Below, in pieces: positions 24,686 to 36,900 of a DNA stretch of 64,000 nucleotides. This DNA comes from Entonaema liquescens. Lineage: Eukaryota; Ascomycota; Sordariomycetes; Xylariales; Xylariaceae. The stretch is taken from the NCBI GenBank assembly GCA_902805475.1, contig CADCSX010000023.1, forward strand, positions 248,001 through 312,000. The letters are read 5' to 3'. The position numbers and the translations under genes are program-made. How positions within the stretch are numbered: position 1 is the stretch's first letter; each line of letters starts with the position of its first letter. A model generated the notes under the pieces. The model saw only the letters and a program-made list of their open reading frames with translations, was not told the DNA's origin and searched no databases.

Positions 24686-26539
24686 CTAGCAGATCGAGTG
24701 CGTCTTGCCATGCTTACCCTGTATCGAATGTTTTTCTTTCTATAACCTCAAGTATTAGGGTTATATTGCAAGTAGATATAGGAGTATATATGTAGGAAGA
24801 TAAAGGGGTGAAATATAGGATACTTACGCGGAACCGGGGGTGGTTATGTTTAGACTGCCCGCTGTTCATGGCGTGCTTGCGGATGAACTCTTCCTGCTTG
24901 GCGATAGACTCCTTGTCTAGCTGCTCGAGAAGCTGTTGGCAGTATCGGATGTCTGCGATAAGAGAGTCGCAGCGGTTTTTGGTGAAGTCCTCACGGACGA
25001 CCACGCGCAGCATCTTAAGGTCGTCGGTATGCGGCGCCATGGTGTATGCTGGTACCACCCAACCTCTAGCCCGCAACCTATGCGCCAGCGCGAACTCGTC
25101 GTAATCCCGCTCCGCCGTGGTATCCGGTAATCGGAAGGCGACCAGCGGTAGACCTTCGCCCGACTTTTTGCTCATAATTACAAATCCTAGTGCTGTGAGG
25201 GCTTCGGATAGATAATCGGCTGTGCGTGTTAGGTTCGACATGATGGCTCGGTATCCCTTCTTTCCCAGCCGGATCAGCTGATAGTACTGCCCGATAACCT
25301 GACTAGCGCCCTTGGAGAAGTTGAGCGTGAAGGACGACTGGTCGGCGCCGAGGTAGTTGATGTTGAAGACGAGCTCCTGGGGTAAGTATTTCGCGTCTCT
25401 CCACACGACCCAGCCGACACCGGGGTACACGAGACCGTACTTATGGCCTGAGACATTTATAGAGACGACCTTTTCAAGTCTGAAGTCCCATTCTAAATCG
25501 GGAACTACAAAAGGGGCAACGAATCCACCGCTGGCAGCGTCGACGTGGATGGGAATATCTAGGCCCCTTTTCACCAGTAGGTCGTTGACGCCTTTAACGT
25601 CCTCGTACTCACCGGTATATGTTGTGCCTAAGATAGTGCAGATGCCGATGGTGTTCTCGTCGACTAGGTCAACCGTCTCCTTGGGATCAATGACGTAACG
25701 ATCGGGCGTGCAGTAGACCAGCTTCTCTTCGACCTCGAAGTAGCGCGTCGCCTTTTCCCAGCACACCTGCACGGCAGATGACATGATAAGGTTAGGCTTG
25801 TCCGTAGACTTGCCCTGGGCTACGCGCTTGTTCTTCCAGCGCTTCTTCATAGCCAGCACGGCCAGCATGATAGCCTCTGACGACCCGACGCATGAGGTGC
25901 CGACGGCACCACCTCCCTCTTCATGTTCCGTTGGCGCATGGAAGAGCCGCCCGATCATGGACACGCATCTGTTCTGGATATCGGCTGACTGAGGGTACTC
26001 CTCGTAATCGATGAAGTTCTTGGAAAAGCTCTCGGCCATAAGCTTTTCAGCCTCTTCCTCCTATAGTGGTCCCTAGGGTCAGCAGTTTTCCATGCGATGT
26101 AACGTCGCCACAAGTGCCGAGAACCAAGTTGGGCTTCAACAGGGCACGTACCATGTAAGTGGTAACGAATGAGGCAAGGCTATTGGAGAAAGCGAGATTG
26201 TCAGCTCGTCTGCCCACGTTCGCCTCGTTTCCCAGAATGTTCCGAGGCGCCACATCGGATCACCATCAGGAGATTTATATATGTACGTCTCGGTACTTAC
26301 TTCAGCATCGGATTGCCGTCTAAGCTCAGCTCGTCTTTGATCATGCGGTAGGCGATCTCCTTGGGCATCTCACCCTCGGGCATCTCGTGCTTGGGGAGGT
26401 CTTCCGCGGCGAACCTGGAGCCGTAGACGCTTGTCGTGTAGCTATCATCGTCGTTACTCAGCTGTAAGTTGATCTTCTTGACGGCTTCTGGCAGAGTGCT
26501 GATTTCCCCGTTGGCGGGTACCTTGGCAAGATGCACCAT
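24686..26539 (-). CDS. GAD1: Glutamate decarboxylase
   Basis: PLP enzyme converting glutamate to GABA and CO2, the entry to the GABA shunt, cytosolic. Exons 26539-26301, 26179-26152, 26060-24828 and 24739-24686 give 517 residues. The 28-nt second exon restores the conserved NLASFVTTYM. The PLP region includes HVDAASGGFVAPF and the Schiff-base lysine Lys296 in SINVSGHKYGLVYPG. Substrate-binding segments such as EYPQSADIQNRCVSMI are present. The final 54-nt exon gives GKHGKTHSIC at the C-terminus, a typical fungal GAD ending that would be missed if the preceding intron were read through. Length matches the family. The upstream region 26540-27000 must hold the promoter. Confidence 0.97.
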
Positions 26540-26865
26540 TTTCGCGTAGGGTCGAGTTTCAATTTGAAGTGTTAAGGCTTGTGTTACGCAAGTAAGGGAT
26601 AAGAGATTCAGAACGAAGTCAAAGGATCAAGGAGGCGGTAAGACACATTCTTATATCTTTATATATGCCCCCCTTGATACTTACCTACCTATATACAAGA
26701 GAGGGAGCTCTCCAATTGCACAACCCCACGTTCCAGCGCAGCGTATCTCTACAGGTTACATAGTTAGGTACCCGCTACAGCAGTCGACCTAATGTATGTT
26801 AATGTATGTATACGCGGCAGGGATGAGATGGAATAGGATGTATCATGCGGGGTAGCCTATAGCAG

Positions 26866-26891
26866 CTATATCAGCTATATCAGCTATATCA
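26866..26891. repeat. 12-bp tandem repeat
   Basis: About two and a half copies of a 12-bp unit built from CTATATCAG lie in the promoter-side flank of glutamate decarboxylase. The unit is partly palindromic (AGCTATATCAGCT). Confidence 0.8.
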
Positions 26892-27061
26892 GAAACATCT
26901 CATACCCGCGCGGGTTGTTAGGATAGGTAGCCAGCACGTATAGTGTACACTACACACAATACATGTACGTAGTCTATCGTAAAAGCTAGGTATGTAGTGG
27001 ATCTCTATCCTTACCTTGGGCCTAAGTCTGTTCTCTCACAGCCATAAATGACGTGCCTAAG

Positions 27062-27115
27062 TTGATAGAGTTGATAGAGTTGATAGAGTTGATGGAGTTG
27101 ATGGAGTTGATGGGG
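27062..27115. repeat. 9-bp minisatellite, six copies
   Basis: Six tandem copies of TTGATAGAG, the last three changed to TTGATGGAG or TTGATGGGG, seen directly. The shift from A to G in the right half shows stepwise expansion of two variants. Confidence 0.9.
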
Positions 27116-27394
27116 TGTGGCGGTGAATACGATCGATCCGACGGGTCTTTCGGCGTCCCCTATTTCTTATACCTTTACACTATGTGATAGGTAGGCGGTG
27201 AACATGAGGAGATAGGTGATGGATGAGTAACGAAGCGTAAGATTTAAGATTAAACAAGTTTTTCCAACAGCCCATTCAATATCAGTACGACTTTGTGTTG
27301 TCATATTCAGGGGAAGAATCAGGGACCCGAATGGACAAAGAAGAAAGTGTTAAACAAGGAACAAGGGACGATGGAATCTTCGGGACCCGTAATG

Positions 27395-27425
27395 TATACC
27401 TCTATACCTCTATACCTCTATACTT
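27395..27425. repeat. 8-bp tandem repeat
   Basis: Three and a half copies of TATACCTC. Confidence 0.85.
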
Positions 27426-28881
27426 TACTTCGTAGTACCTATGTATACTATACATTAGTTCAAACCAAGCCCCAATTTCAGGTTGCCAAGGGTTGGCAAA
27501 AAAGCTTGGTAAAAATTGGGCAGCTCGATCGTTTCAGCTAACAGGGTCCAGGGTCCAATACACTAGGGTACATCGACTAACAAATAGGAAAAAATAAATC
27601 CATCCGTTAGTTTCGTTAGTCGCGGATCCAACCGTACATACCTACCTACCTAGGTTAGGTACTTAGTACCTAATTGTAATACGTACCTAGGTAGAATCCG
27701 CTCGTAATAATATTCTCCTAACTTTTACATACATACCTCATACATACCTACATACCACAAAACAGCGGCCTCCAACTTCTTGCAGCTATTCACCACTTGG
27801 TTCGGGTAGTGACACGACCGATTCGTCACCAACGAATTGCCCAACAGGACGTAACGTTCGGCCAAAAATAAACACAGTACACTGCAGACCCGGTATACTC
27901 AATGAGTACCGAGATCTCTAGATTCTATGCAGAACGGGATCGGCACGATCTACATCCATTTTATTCAACCCTACTACAATGCACGTCTATTTCGTGCCGA
28001 AGTGATGCATTCGCAACCACAACCTGACTGTGACACGGTGCACCAAAAAGCTCGAACTATCAGCTGTCACATTAGCTGTTGTCCTACTCTGACCTGACCA
28101 AGTCCGCGTCATCTAAAATCCTCGAATATTTCCTGCTTGAGAAATTCTTCGACTTTCCACCGTGTATTCGACGCAACATCTTACCCAAATATCGTAGCTG
28201 GTGTTGTTTACACCAGGTGGCCTTATTTACCTAATGCTTAGGTGGCTGTTACCATTGTCACCCGGTAGATCCGTCGGACAGAATGTGACTACGTTAAGCT
28301 TACGGCGTGTAGCGGTTTGATCCCGGCATAGGTATATGATCTTCGATCCGCACACATAGCTGCGCCTCCCCTATGGATACTTTGCCCAAAGCGTAAGGTT
28401 GTCTTTTTGCTGGCTCCTAAAGTCTACTAATATCTAGGTTCTGTAGGTGCCTGGTATTATCTAAGCTATAGGACTAGATATAGCAATAAGAAAAATACTA
28501 CTAAGTTAGGTAATCGAAAATGGTGCCTCAGAATAAGTCAGATAGACAGACCAAGCTGCCAATTATAGTTGTTGAGAAACAAACCCCCTGATCGCTCATC
28601 ACGCTTTCAAACAATCCACTGACTTTGACCCTCGCGGTATTAGCTTGCAGTAGTTAACTATAAAGAAGAGCCTGCTAGGAGTGCTGTTAGCATCTAATAC
28701 ACAGGCCGCCCAGGAGGCTGAACCTAGTTCACTCTGTATATCTGATACTTTGCTCACGCAATGCTTTAACTCTGCTCAGCCATGTTCTTAAAGCTAAGGG
28801 GCTATGGCAACTATATTCTTCTGATGAGCTAGAGTGGTTCTGATACCGTTCTTATAACATTCTAACATTCTTAAACTCGTT

Positions 28882-29215
28882 TTCGATCTAACCCATAACA
28901 CTACGTTTGAAGGAAATGTTAAATACCCAACTATTGGAAAACTAACATAAGAGGGAACAGACCATTACTAATTCGTAAATATTCGCTACATCTCGAACTC
29001 TATTAGATGTTGCAATTCTAGTATCTTAGCATGAAAGAAAGTCAAACTTGATACTTTATTGAGGCACTCTCAATCAGACGCCTTGACATCGGATAGCGAC
29101 ATAGCGAGGATATAGTGTTACCTAGATAAGTTCCATCAGGAATAGAGTTCATTTTCTAAACTATTTGAAGCAAAACCTGCCTCTCCCTTATAAGCCAAAC
29201 CTAGCTAAGGGGCCC
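28882..29215 (+). pseudogene. Possible relic of a coding region
   Basis: One frame gives a protein-like sequence (for example FDLTHNTTFEGNVKYPTI, FVNIRYISNSIRCCNSSIL and KLDTLLRHSQSDALTSDSD) interrupted by seven stops (28948, 28969, 29032, 29113, 29143, 29191, 29206). I do not recognise the family. Any stop is one C-to-T transition from a sense codon, so the stops alone do not prove RIP. Low confidence. Confidence 0.25.
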
Positions 29216-29573
29216 TTTCGCCTTATGTATGTTGCTCTCCAGCTATTTAAACCCACTCTCCTTTCCACCTTCCTTGTCATCTCTCCCAGACTTTCTCTAC
29301 CTATAACACAATCACCATATAGGTATTCTTCCTTCCCATCTTGAGGTCTCTCCGCTAGTAACGATCTTTTTTTCGCCTATTTACCGATAAAGGTTTAATA
29401 TACACCTCAAGCTCAGGCGAATAAGAGCCAACATCCTTCATACTATATTTCATATCGTTACTCCTCGCCGCTCATAGCGGCCAGTATTTTTAATATCTAT
29501 CACCAAGTACAGAGGTAATCCTCTTCTCTTCGGAGCTCCAAAACATTAAGAGCCCTCCCTTTCTAGTGCAATC

Positions 29574-32500
29574 ATGGATATCCCAAAGTTACTCAACGAT
29601 GATCAGCCCCAGCCTCAACCTACCAATTCCGACCCAGCAAGCGCCAAGAAGAAACGTGGGAGCACCAGAACACAGTCACTTGCGACGGTTGTGGATCTTG
29701 ACGTCGCCGGCTCCGCTCTCTACAATGCGCTGTTAACACCACGACCGCAATTCCAGCAAACTGCCAAGAATGGAAATTTTGAAGGAACCCCATGGTTCAA
29801 AGGAGCTCTCCACGCTGGCCACTCCAATGTGCAGCGAGCTGATACATCCAAAACTCTTCACCTAAAAGTGGAAAAGCTTGAGGATACCACAGGAGAGGGA
29901 AAACAGGGTCAAGAGGCGCCAGCATCGGGATCGAGTTCGAACACGGTCAAAGATAAGCTGCTTGATTTGCCGCGCCTGAAAACTACTATCACGTCCCTGC
30001 CAGCTGAGAGCAGTGTGCCGGAGAGCTCTAGCCCAAAACTTCCAACCACCGCAAAGTCTCCAGAGTCTTCTCAGACAAAATCCACATCTAGAATATACAT
30101 ATCTGCAAAGGGCGACATAAAACAAGTATCCCGTCCTGCGCAGCCAAGCGGCGGACCAGAGCCAGTACCATCAAAGGGACCAGTACCGCCGAAGGACCCA
30201 ATGCCGTCACAGGAGCCAAGCTGCGAGGCAAAGGCCAAGAAGAAGCGCAACAACCTGGGCAAAAATCGAAGGGACGTCAGAAAGAAAGAGCGCTCGAATG
30301 CTTCGGATAAAGATATGCCACGAAACGAGTCTCTTGACAACGACTCTCCCGTACCGAATCCACAAGTGGTAGATGCCGGTAATGATGGCTTAACCACCCG
30401 AGAAAATATAGCAGCCATGGCTCAAGTAGAGCCGAAGATGTCCGGAGGAGAGAAATCAGAAACGCTTCAGGAAGGCGAAAAACCAGGTGCTCAGGGCCTT
30501 CCAGAAGCTATGGATGTAGTATCACCACAAGACAGCGCACTAAAGGGTACAGACAAAGATCAGATGCAACAAGCTGGCTTTATACAGGAGCACGTCGAAC
30601 CCGCTACTACGTATAAAATACACGGTACTAAGGATAGTGTATCTGAAGCGAGCAACCTCGATGGGCCAATATTCACGCCCCAGACCGGTTCGTTCAACAA
30701 TAGTGATCTGGGCATTCCAGAAATTGATCGATCTGAGGAGGCCACCAAACAGGAGCCAGAGCAAAATCCGAAGCTAGATGAGTCTACCAAAACCAAGGCG
30801 ATACCTCCAAGCAAACGCACTAAGGAGAGCGGAAGCCCGAAGGTCCTGACGAAGGAGGAGGAAGAGGCGATCGCGGCTGAAGAGAGTAAAAGGAAAGAGA
30901 GAAATGCAAAGCAGAAGGAGAGGAAGAAGAAAAAAGCCCAAAGGCAATGGGAGGGCAAGAGAAGGGCGGAACAAGCTAAGCAAGAGCTCAAGGAAGCTAG
31001 GAGGAAAGAGCACGAAAAATTTGGGCTGAAGAAATTGGAGCAGGCTAAGAAAGCGCAAGTCTCCGAGCCTAATGAGACCGAAGACCGGAATGAAGTTGAA
31101 GTTGAGCACCCTAGCAGTAGCGAGACTCTTAACGACGAGTTTCAGATGAGCAAGCGATTAGAAGATCTCAAGACACAGGATGGCGAAGAAGTTTAGGAAG
31201 ATCAAAGTCCTGCTGTCCAAGAAAAAGAGAACCTTGACCATGGTGAGATCCAAGTCAGGGAGGAAGATGAAAAGTCTGAAGGTGTTGAGCAGCAGACACA
31301 AGAAGCTAGCGAGACGCAAGAGGGCAAGCCTTCGGCAAGCCATCAAAGCGAAGACGAAATACAAGTGTCTCCTGATCAAGAAGCTAGCGAAATGCAAGAG
31401 GATGAACCTTCGGCGAGCTATAAAACCAGCGATGAGGTAGACCTATCTCCTGACCAAGAAGTCAACGACGAGGTGAAGATACTAGACTCGGAAGAGGGAC
31501 CAGAACCTGTCTCAAATACTCGCGGTACGGACGAGAGCAAGCTAATAAATCTGGAAGAGCCAAAAGAGGTGGTTTTAGAGAAGACTCCGGAACCTGAAGA
31601 GCAAATGGACGAGGCGGAGCCTTTGCTTGACAACTCAGATGATCAACTCCAAATATCCGACTCTCAACTTCGGTTATGCTATCGATTCAAGTCCTCCGAG
31701 CCCCTATATTCACCAACGAAATCTGAGCCTGAGAAGCAGCCGTCTCCTGAGCTTCTACAACAGTTCAATAAACGACCAGATTCAACACCTCCATTTATTA
31801 CCGGGATTCAGTCTAATGAACAATCGCAACAGCAAATGTTTACAATGGACTTACCCCAAGTCCAATTTTCTCAGCCATCGTCTATCCCCCAACCAACGTT
31901 CCGCTCTGAAGAATCTCAAGCAACTCCCACTCCTCTAACGCCTATACGGCAAACATCATACACTATCGTGACTAGACAACCGCTGAATGACGGTTCTCAA
32001 CGGCAATCTCTTGAAGAACAGTCCCCACGACTCCAATGCCACGATAAAACCCCAAAAATGCATGAAAATAAGAAGGAACTGTCTTTTAGAATACCGCCTG
32101 AACCCGCTACGCCCACACCTCGAGGGCGTCGTTTGGCATCAACTCTACAGGATTATAGGGAAGATAGGCCGTTACAATCAATGCCGGAACCAGTGCTTCA
32201 ACCGGGATCACAGCTGCTACTAAGTTCTACCAACTATCGACAGAACATAATAGAACCGAGCCAACTGCCATTTAGGTCACTGGATGAGTTACAAAGTAGG
32301 TTGCCAAGTATGAGGCCAAATGTGCGGCCAAACGAGCAGTTGAACTGGCATGTAAATCGTCACAGGGACAGGCAAGAGTATGGAGGGGTACAAGGTGGTG
32401 ATCAAGGAAATAGGATCGCAGCTTCACGAGAGTATACTTACCCATACGCTCAAGGCAAGTCTCCGGAAAACAGCAATAATAACAGGCAAAATCAATCCGA

Positions 32501-32630
32501 TCCTAAGTTAAGGCAGGACGATATAAACAACATACTTTGGGAGTTGCGTACTATCAGTCGGCGAATGGGAGACATTGAGAGTCGGTTACAGTCTCTCCTG
32601 AATCGAGAAGATACTAGCCGTCAGGAATAA
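29574..32630 (+). CDS. Long charged disordered protein, interrupted by one in-frame TAG
   Basis: Not recognised. One reading frame runs from the ATG at 29574 to the TAA at 32630 (1,018 positions) with a single TAG at 31194-31196 (position 541). Read to the TAG it gives 540 residues. The first 50 residues (MDIPKLLNDDQPQ, then TRTQSLATVVDLDVAGSALYNALL) look like the only folded part before the TAG. Residues about 425-510 form a Lys/Glu/Arg-rich single helix (KERNAKQKERKKKKAQRQWE). Beyond the TAG the frame stays open for 477 codons, contains two perfect-length 78-bp repeats and ends in a short coiled coil (NNILWELRTISRRMGDIESR). The uninterrupted downstream frame indicates one gene. A C-to-T change of CAG, an unseen intron ending at the TTTAG, or readthrough would each explain the stop. 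Confidence 0.7.
31299..31454 (+). repeat. 78-bp in-frame tandem duplication
   Basis: Two adjacent 78-bp units (31299-31376 and 31377-31454), each 26 codons and each starting CAAGAAGCTAGCGA, lie just after the in-frame TAG. A third partial copy starts at 31455 (QEVNDEV). Encoded units share QEASExQExxPSAS and xxVSPD. The copies have diverged at many positions but kept length and frame, which suggests the region was translated for some time. Confidence 0.85.
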
Positions 32631-33933
32631 TAGCGTGATTTTGGTTTTAGAAGGTGTGATTGTATATAGCGCATGTAAGTCTTATTGAATCCTACAAGTA
32701 TAATAGCGTAGAAAAATAAGACAACTATTTTCTACAAGACGCTATGTTGGCATTTGGGTATGTGATGTGATTAACAAAAGAGTAAAAAATGAAAAGGGGG
32801 AGGGGAAGGGGGGGACAAGTCTCTTATTTTAGGTACTTTAGGTGGTTATGCATCTAAGGGCGGAACCAAGTATAGTCGGAGTAATCCCGGCTAATTGTGA
32901 GATTGGCATCTAGTCTGACGCATTGCATGAGAAAAGGGAGTAGAGGGATGACACTTGATAACGATAAACGATAAGTGATGTGCTGCAAGTAATAACGAGG
33001 AAATATGGAGACAAGTAATAAGTGGAATGAATGAAAGAAGGTACCAACAGTCTGACGAGATAACCAAAAAGACAGCAGGATCAAACTGGAATCCGCAATA
33101 ATATAGACGATAGGTACGGATGTCCCTTTCAAAAGTTATGTCCATAGGACGACCCTTGTCGGCCCTAATACGCACTAGCCATGTTTGGCAGCAGCTGCTA
33201 AGCAATTAAGTCTATGTACTTCATTATACCCTTTACTTTTATAACATAATTGCTACTTTTACATTAGGATTAAATCTTGAAAATTAAGTTGCTAAGTTTA
33301 AATTTGAATAATTACTTATTCAATGGTTTTTTTAAGGCTTTTTACCTTAGTGGTTGTACAGAATAATATATAGTAAAGAGGGTAGTTTTAGATGTACATA
33401 GAAGTTCTCGGCTGTCAGATGGCTGGCACTGGCTATCAGCTGTCAGCAGATTGACAGGGGCTTCCCTATGGACAAAACTTTTGAAAGGGACATCCGTACG
33501 GTACTACCTAATAATAATAATTAATATTGGGGACATGCCAGACATGTTGCCGTGCATTATCTCCATAAGTCCCCTATAAGTTCCCAAGGTCCTATTACCT
33601 TACATAGGTACTGCTTAGGTTAGGTACCTAGTTAAAATACCTTACCTAGGTACTTAGGTTACCTACCTACATTACACGGCGACATTCTTACACTTGCATA
33701 AACCATAGGTAACCCATAAAATCATTCGCCGTATCATCACGAATACATCATCACCCTCACTTTTCGAATTTCAACCTAAACCTTACCCACTCACAACTCC
33801 CATGTCTACCACTTAACTGGGTTCCCATCTTGGCTTTCCAAGATTAAGCGCTAACAAGCAAAAGAAATCAGGGGGCACAAAGAGAAGGACAAAAGGCAGA
33901 ATAGAGCTCGACCATGATTCCTAGGAAGTCAAC
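32631..33933. other. Intergenic region with MITE
   Basis: Contains the 380-bp inverted-repeat element at 33117-33496 and a dense cluster of TAGGTACCTA-type palindromes at 33600-33670. The rest is the promoter of the TBC gene. An ATG at 33914 opens a short out-of-frame upstream ORF that overlaps the main start. Confidence 0.6.
33115..33498. mobile_element. MITE-like element, TA target duplication, Tc1/mariner type
   Basis: The left end CGGATGTCCCTTTCAAAAGT (33117 on) and the right end, read on the opposite strand from 33496, match for about 33 bases with one or two mismatches. Both ends are flanked by TA (33115-33116 and 33497-33498), the target duplication of the Tc1/mariner-pogo (Fot1) superfamily. 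The 380-bp interior has no transposase frame, so it is a non-autonomous copy. Only this one copy is seen in the window. Confidence 0.8.
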
Positions 33934-36900
33934 ATGGATCCCGAGTCAAATGCGCCCCTGGAGCGATCGACGTCACAGCTCTCTGCGGCCTCAACCTCGG
34001 CAAAGATATCCCGAAGCCACTCTACGCGCGCAAAGTCGAAGCCAAGGAAGCTGATCTCGCAACCTTCTAGTTCAGCGTCGTCCATTGCCGCCTCTGACAA
34101 GTCTCTAACCTCCTTCCCCTCATTCTCACCCCAATCTCCCTACGACGAGCCGTCCTTTACAACCGCTGACTCGAATATTTCTACCGTGAATGTCGACGCA
34201 AAGCTCTCCGTAGCACCGACTAAGACATCCATCGTCGAAGGTTTAACCTCATCTGGGGTCCAAAAGACGGCACGCGATGCGCTATTCGACGACGCTCCCA
34301 TAACAGCATACAAGATACCTGGTGCCCTTCATCACGCTAGCGACGATCATATAAAACATTTAATCGCGAAGCATGGCGCCGTTGACCTCGTGCGCCAGGT
34401 CGCCGAGGACCTTGCACATCGCGACATGGAAATATCTCGACTGAGAAGGAGAGCCGATGAAAGAGAAAGAGCACTCAGAAAAATAATACGTGGGTGTGGC
34501 TTGTCAAGCTTAGATCTCGAGACAAAGCTCCGATCGGTGGAGGCGGAGCTTCAGGCACAGGATAAGATCAAGTATGCCAAAAATGGGGACGTTTCTGGTA
34601 TGATGAGCGACGCGATGCACGATTCGATGTCCTACAAAGCGCTGGGCATAAACGATATAGACGACAGCACGGTCAGAGCTAGCAGCCTATCTACTTCGAG
34701 GGACAGCAATACCGTTGGCAAAGGCACGATGAAAGCCTGGAAGGATTATTTATGGGGTGTCGGAAGTAGAAAGGCCAGCAGAGCAGCTAGTATTAACGAA
34801 GAGGGCGCAAAGACCGCCATTCGTGCGCCGACCCCGGGAGACCGTCGCCCTCCTATACAGGAAGACCTCTTCACTCCGCCAGACGTAGAGTCTGTGCAAA
34901 GCTCAAGTCGTGCTTCCAGCATCTACTCTGGACAGACAAACAGAAAGCCCTCGTCATCTTTTGCCAGCATGGCTTTACAACTAGTAGCCGGGAAGGGTTC
35001 TTCCATCCGCGATTCTGAATCTACTAGAGGGAGATCAAATTCGGGAGGCCAAGGCGGTTCTATGAGGTCATCATCAAATGCTAGCACCAGGACCGGTGCC
35101 TCGAACAGAGCGGTATCTACACAAGGAGGCCCTAAGGCGCTAATGTCGATGAGACGAGCGACTCCTAAACCCGGGAATATACAATTTGCGCGACCTCGCG
35201 AAAGATGGGAAAGCGTAGGCGCAAACCCGGAAAGTCCATCAGCAGCGAGGTCGGATAATTCTGGTCCAGTCGAGATGGACACCATATTTTCTCCCGAAGC
35301 CCAGCCGCCAGCTTTGTCGCAACTCTATAACAATTACAGCAGTGGCGAGTACTTGATCGATCGTTTCGGCTTCATTTATGACCAACGCCGGAAGAAGAGA
35401 CAGCGCGAAGCTGCTAAAGTCGCTTCCCGTATGAAGAATGGACACGAGATGCTTTCCAGCGGCAGATCTAACCTCTCGCCTAACCTACTCGATGATGGCG
35501 CAAGTTCCAGCGGAGACGCTAGAAGCGATGATCGTCCAGAGAGCCCGACCTCGATCGAAGGCCTTGTTGACCAAGGCAAGCCGAAACGATGGCAAGATTA
35601 TCTCAAGATTGCTACTTTCCCTACGGAACTTCTATCGCATACTCCGTCTATAACGGCTCCAAACATAGAGGTGCTTGAAGGAAGCGGATCCAAATCCCCG
35701 GCACTAATCAACACGGACGAGCGCGGGTTCGTCCCGTCTGCAACTACTACTACGGCGGCTCTGGATAGAGAGGCGAGCCCGGCAAAATCCGAGGAAGAAT
35801 CAGCTACGGCTACTCTAGTTCACGAGGATGTTGAGCCAGTTAAACTTCTATTAAAGCAGTTGAGCGACGTGCACGACACCCTGCAGAGAGAAAAGTCTGT
35901 ACGCTGGAACGAGTTTTTGAGAAAAGTACGTGCCGAGCGCCGACGCGAAGGCGAGGCTGCGGCTGCTACTGCCGCAGCAGCTGCTGAAGCCCGTTTCCAG
36001 ACAGCTCCTGTTATGATTCCTGAAGCTAAACTTAACGATGGCGAGACCATTGGTATCGCGGATCTTGGAATGAAGGGCAAAGTTGGGCGCGCTAAATGGA
36101 ACGAGTTCAGGAATCTGGTGCTTGGTGGTATTCCCGTGGCAAACCGCCCAAAGATCTGGGCAGAATGTTCCGGTGCCCTCTCTAGACGAATCCCCGATTA
36201 TTATAGGGATCTGATCTCGCGGCCTAGCGAACTTGACGACGCCGTTGTCATCTCGCAAATTGAGATGGATATCAACCGTACGCTTACGGACAACATATTC
36301 TTCCGTAAGGGACCTGGTGTCGCCAAGCTCAACGAAGTTCTCCGGGCGTATGCTAGGCACAACCCCGAAGTCGGATATTGCCAAGGCATGAACCTCATCG
36401 CGGCGAACTTACTGCTCATCATGCCGTCTGCCGAAGATGCCTTCTGGGTCTTCGTATCTATTATTGAACGCATCTTGCCCCAGGGGTATTACGACCACAG
36501 CTTAATGGCTTCGCGCGCGGACCAGCACGTACTACGCCAATATGTGAGCCAGGTCTTGCCAAAACTATCGCAACATCTCGACGCTCTAAGCATCGAGCTA
36601 GAGGCCTTAACTTTCCAATGGTTCCTCAGCGTCTTCACCGACTGCCTATCGGCCGAGGCGCTATTCCGCGTCTGGGATGTGGTGCTTTGCATCAACGATG
36701 GCAGCACGTTCCTGTTCCAAGTCGCGCTGGCGTTATTAAAACTCAACGAGCGCCAATTACTACAGTGCGACACGCCTGCCGCAGTCTACACGTACATCAA
36801 CCATCAGATGACCAACCACGCCATCAGCATCGACGGTCTTATCCAGGCCTCCGAGGGCTTACGCCGGGTCGTCCGCCGCGAAGACGTCGAAGAACGCCGA

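Larger units (their letters stand above)
26540..29573. other. 3-kb gene-free spacer with several small tandem repeats
   Basis: The longest gene-free stretch of the window. It holds four separate short tandem repeats (26866-26891, 27062-27115, 27395-27425 and the palindromic CCTAGGTA cluster at 27640-27700). A protein-like but stop-riddled frame at about 28882-29215 may be an old gene relic. The pyrimidine-rich end (29225-29570) is the leader of the next gene. No intact ORF is supported. Confidence 0.6.

Noticed and set aside
20191..26539. Full secondary-metabolite cluster around the P450
   Set aside because: Only a P450, a decayed SDR and a primary-metabolism decarboxylase are present; no synthase, transporter or regulator is seen.
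26866..27115. CRISPR array
   Set aside because: These are simple tandem repeats without spacers, in a eukaryotic genome.
28948..29208. Stop codons as proof of RIP
   Set aside because: Every stop codon is one transition from a Gln, Arg or Trp codon, so the pattern is expected by chance.
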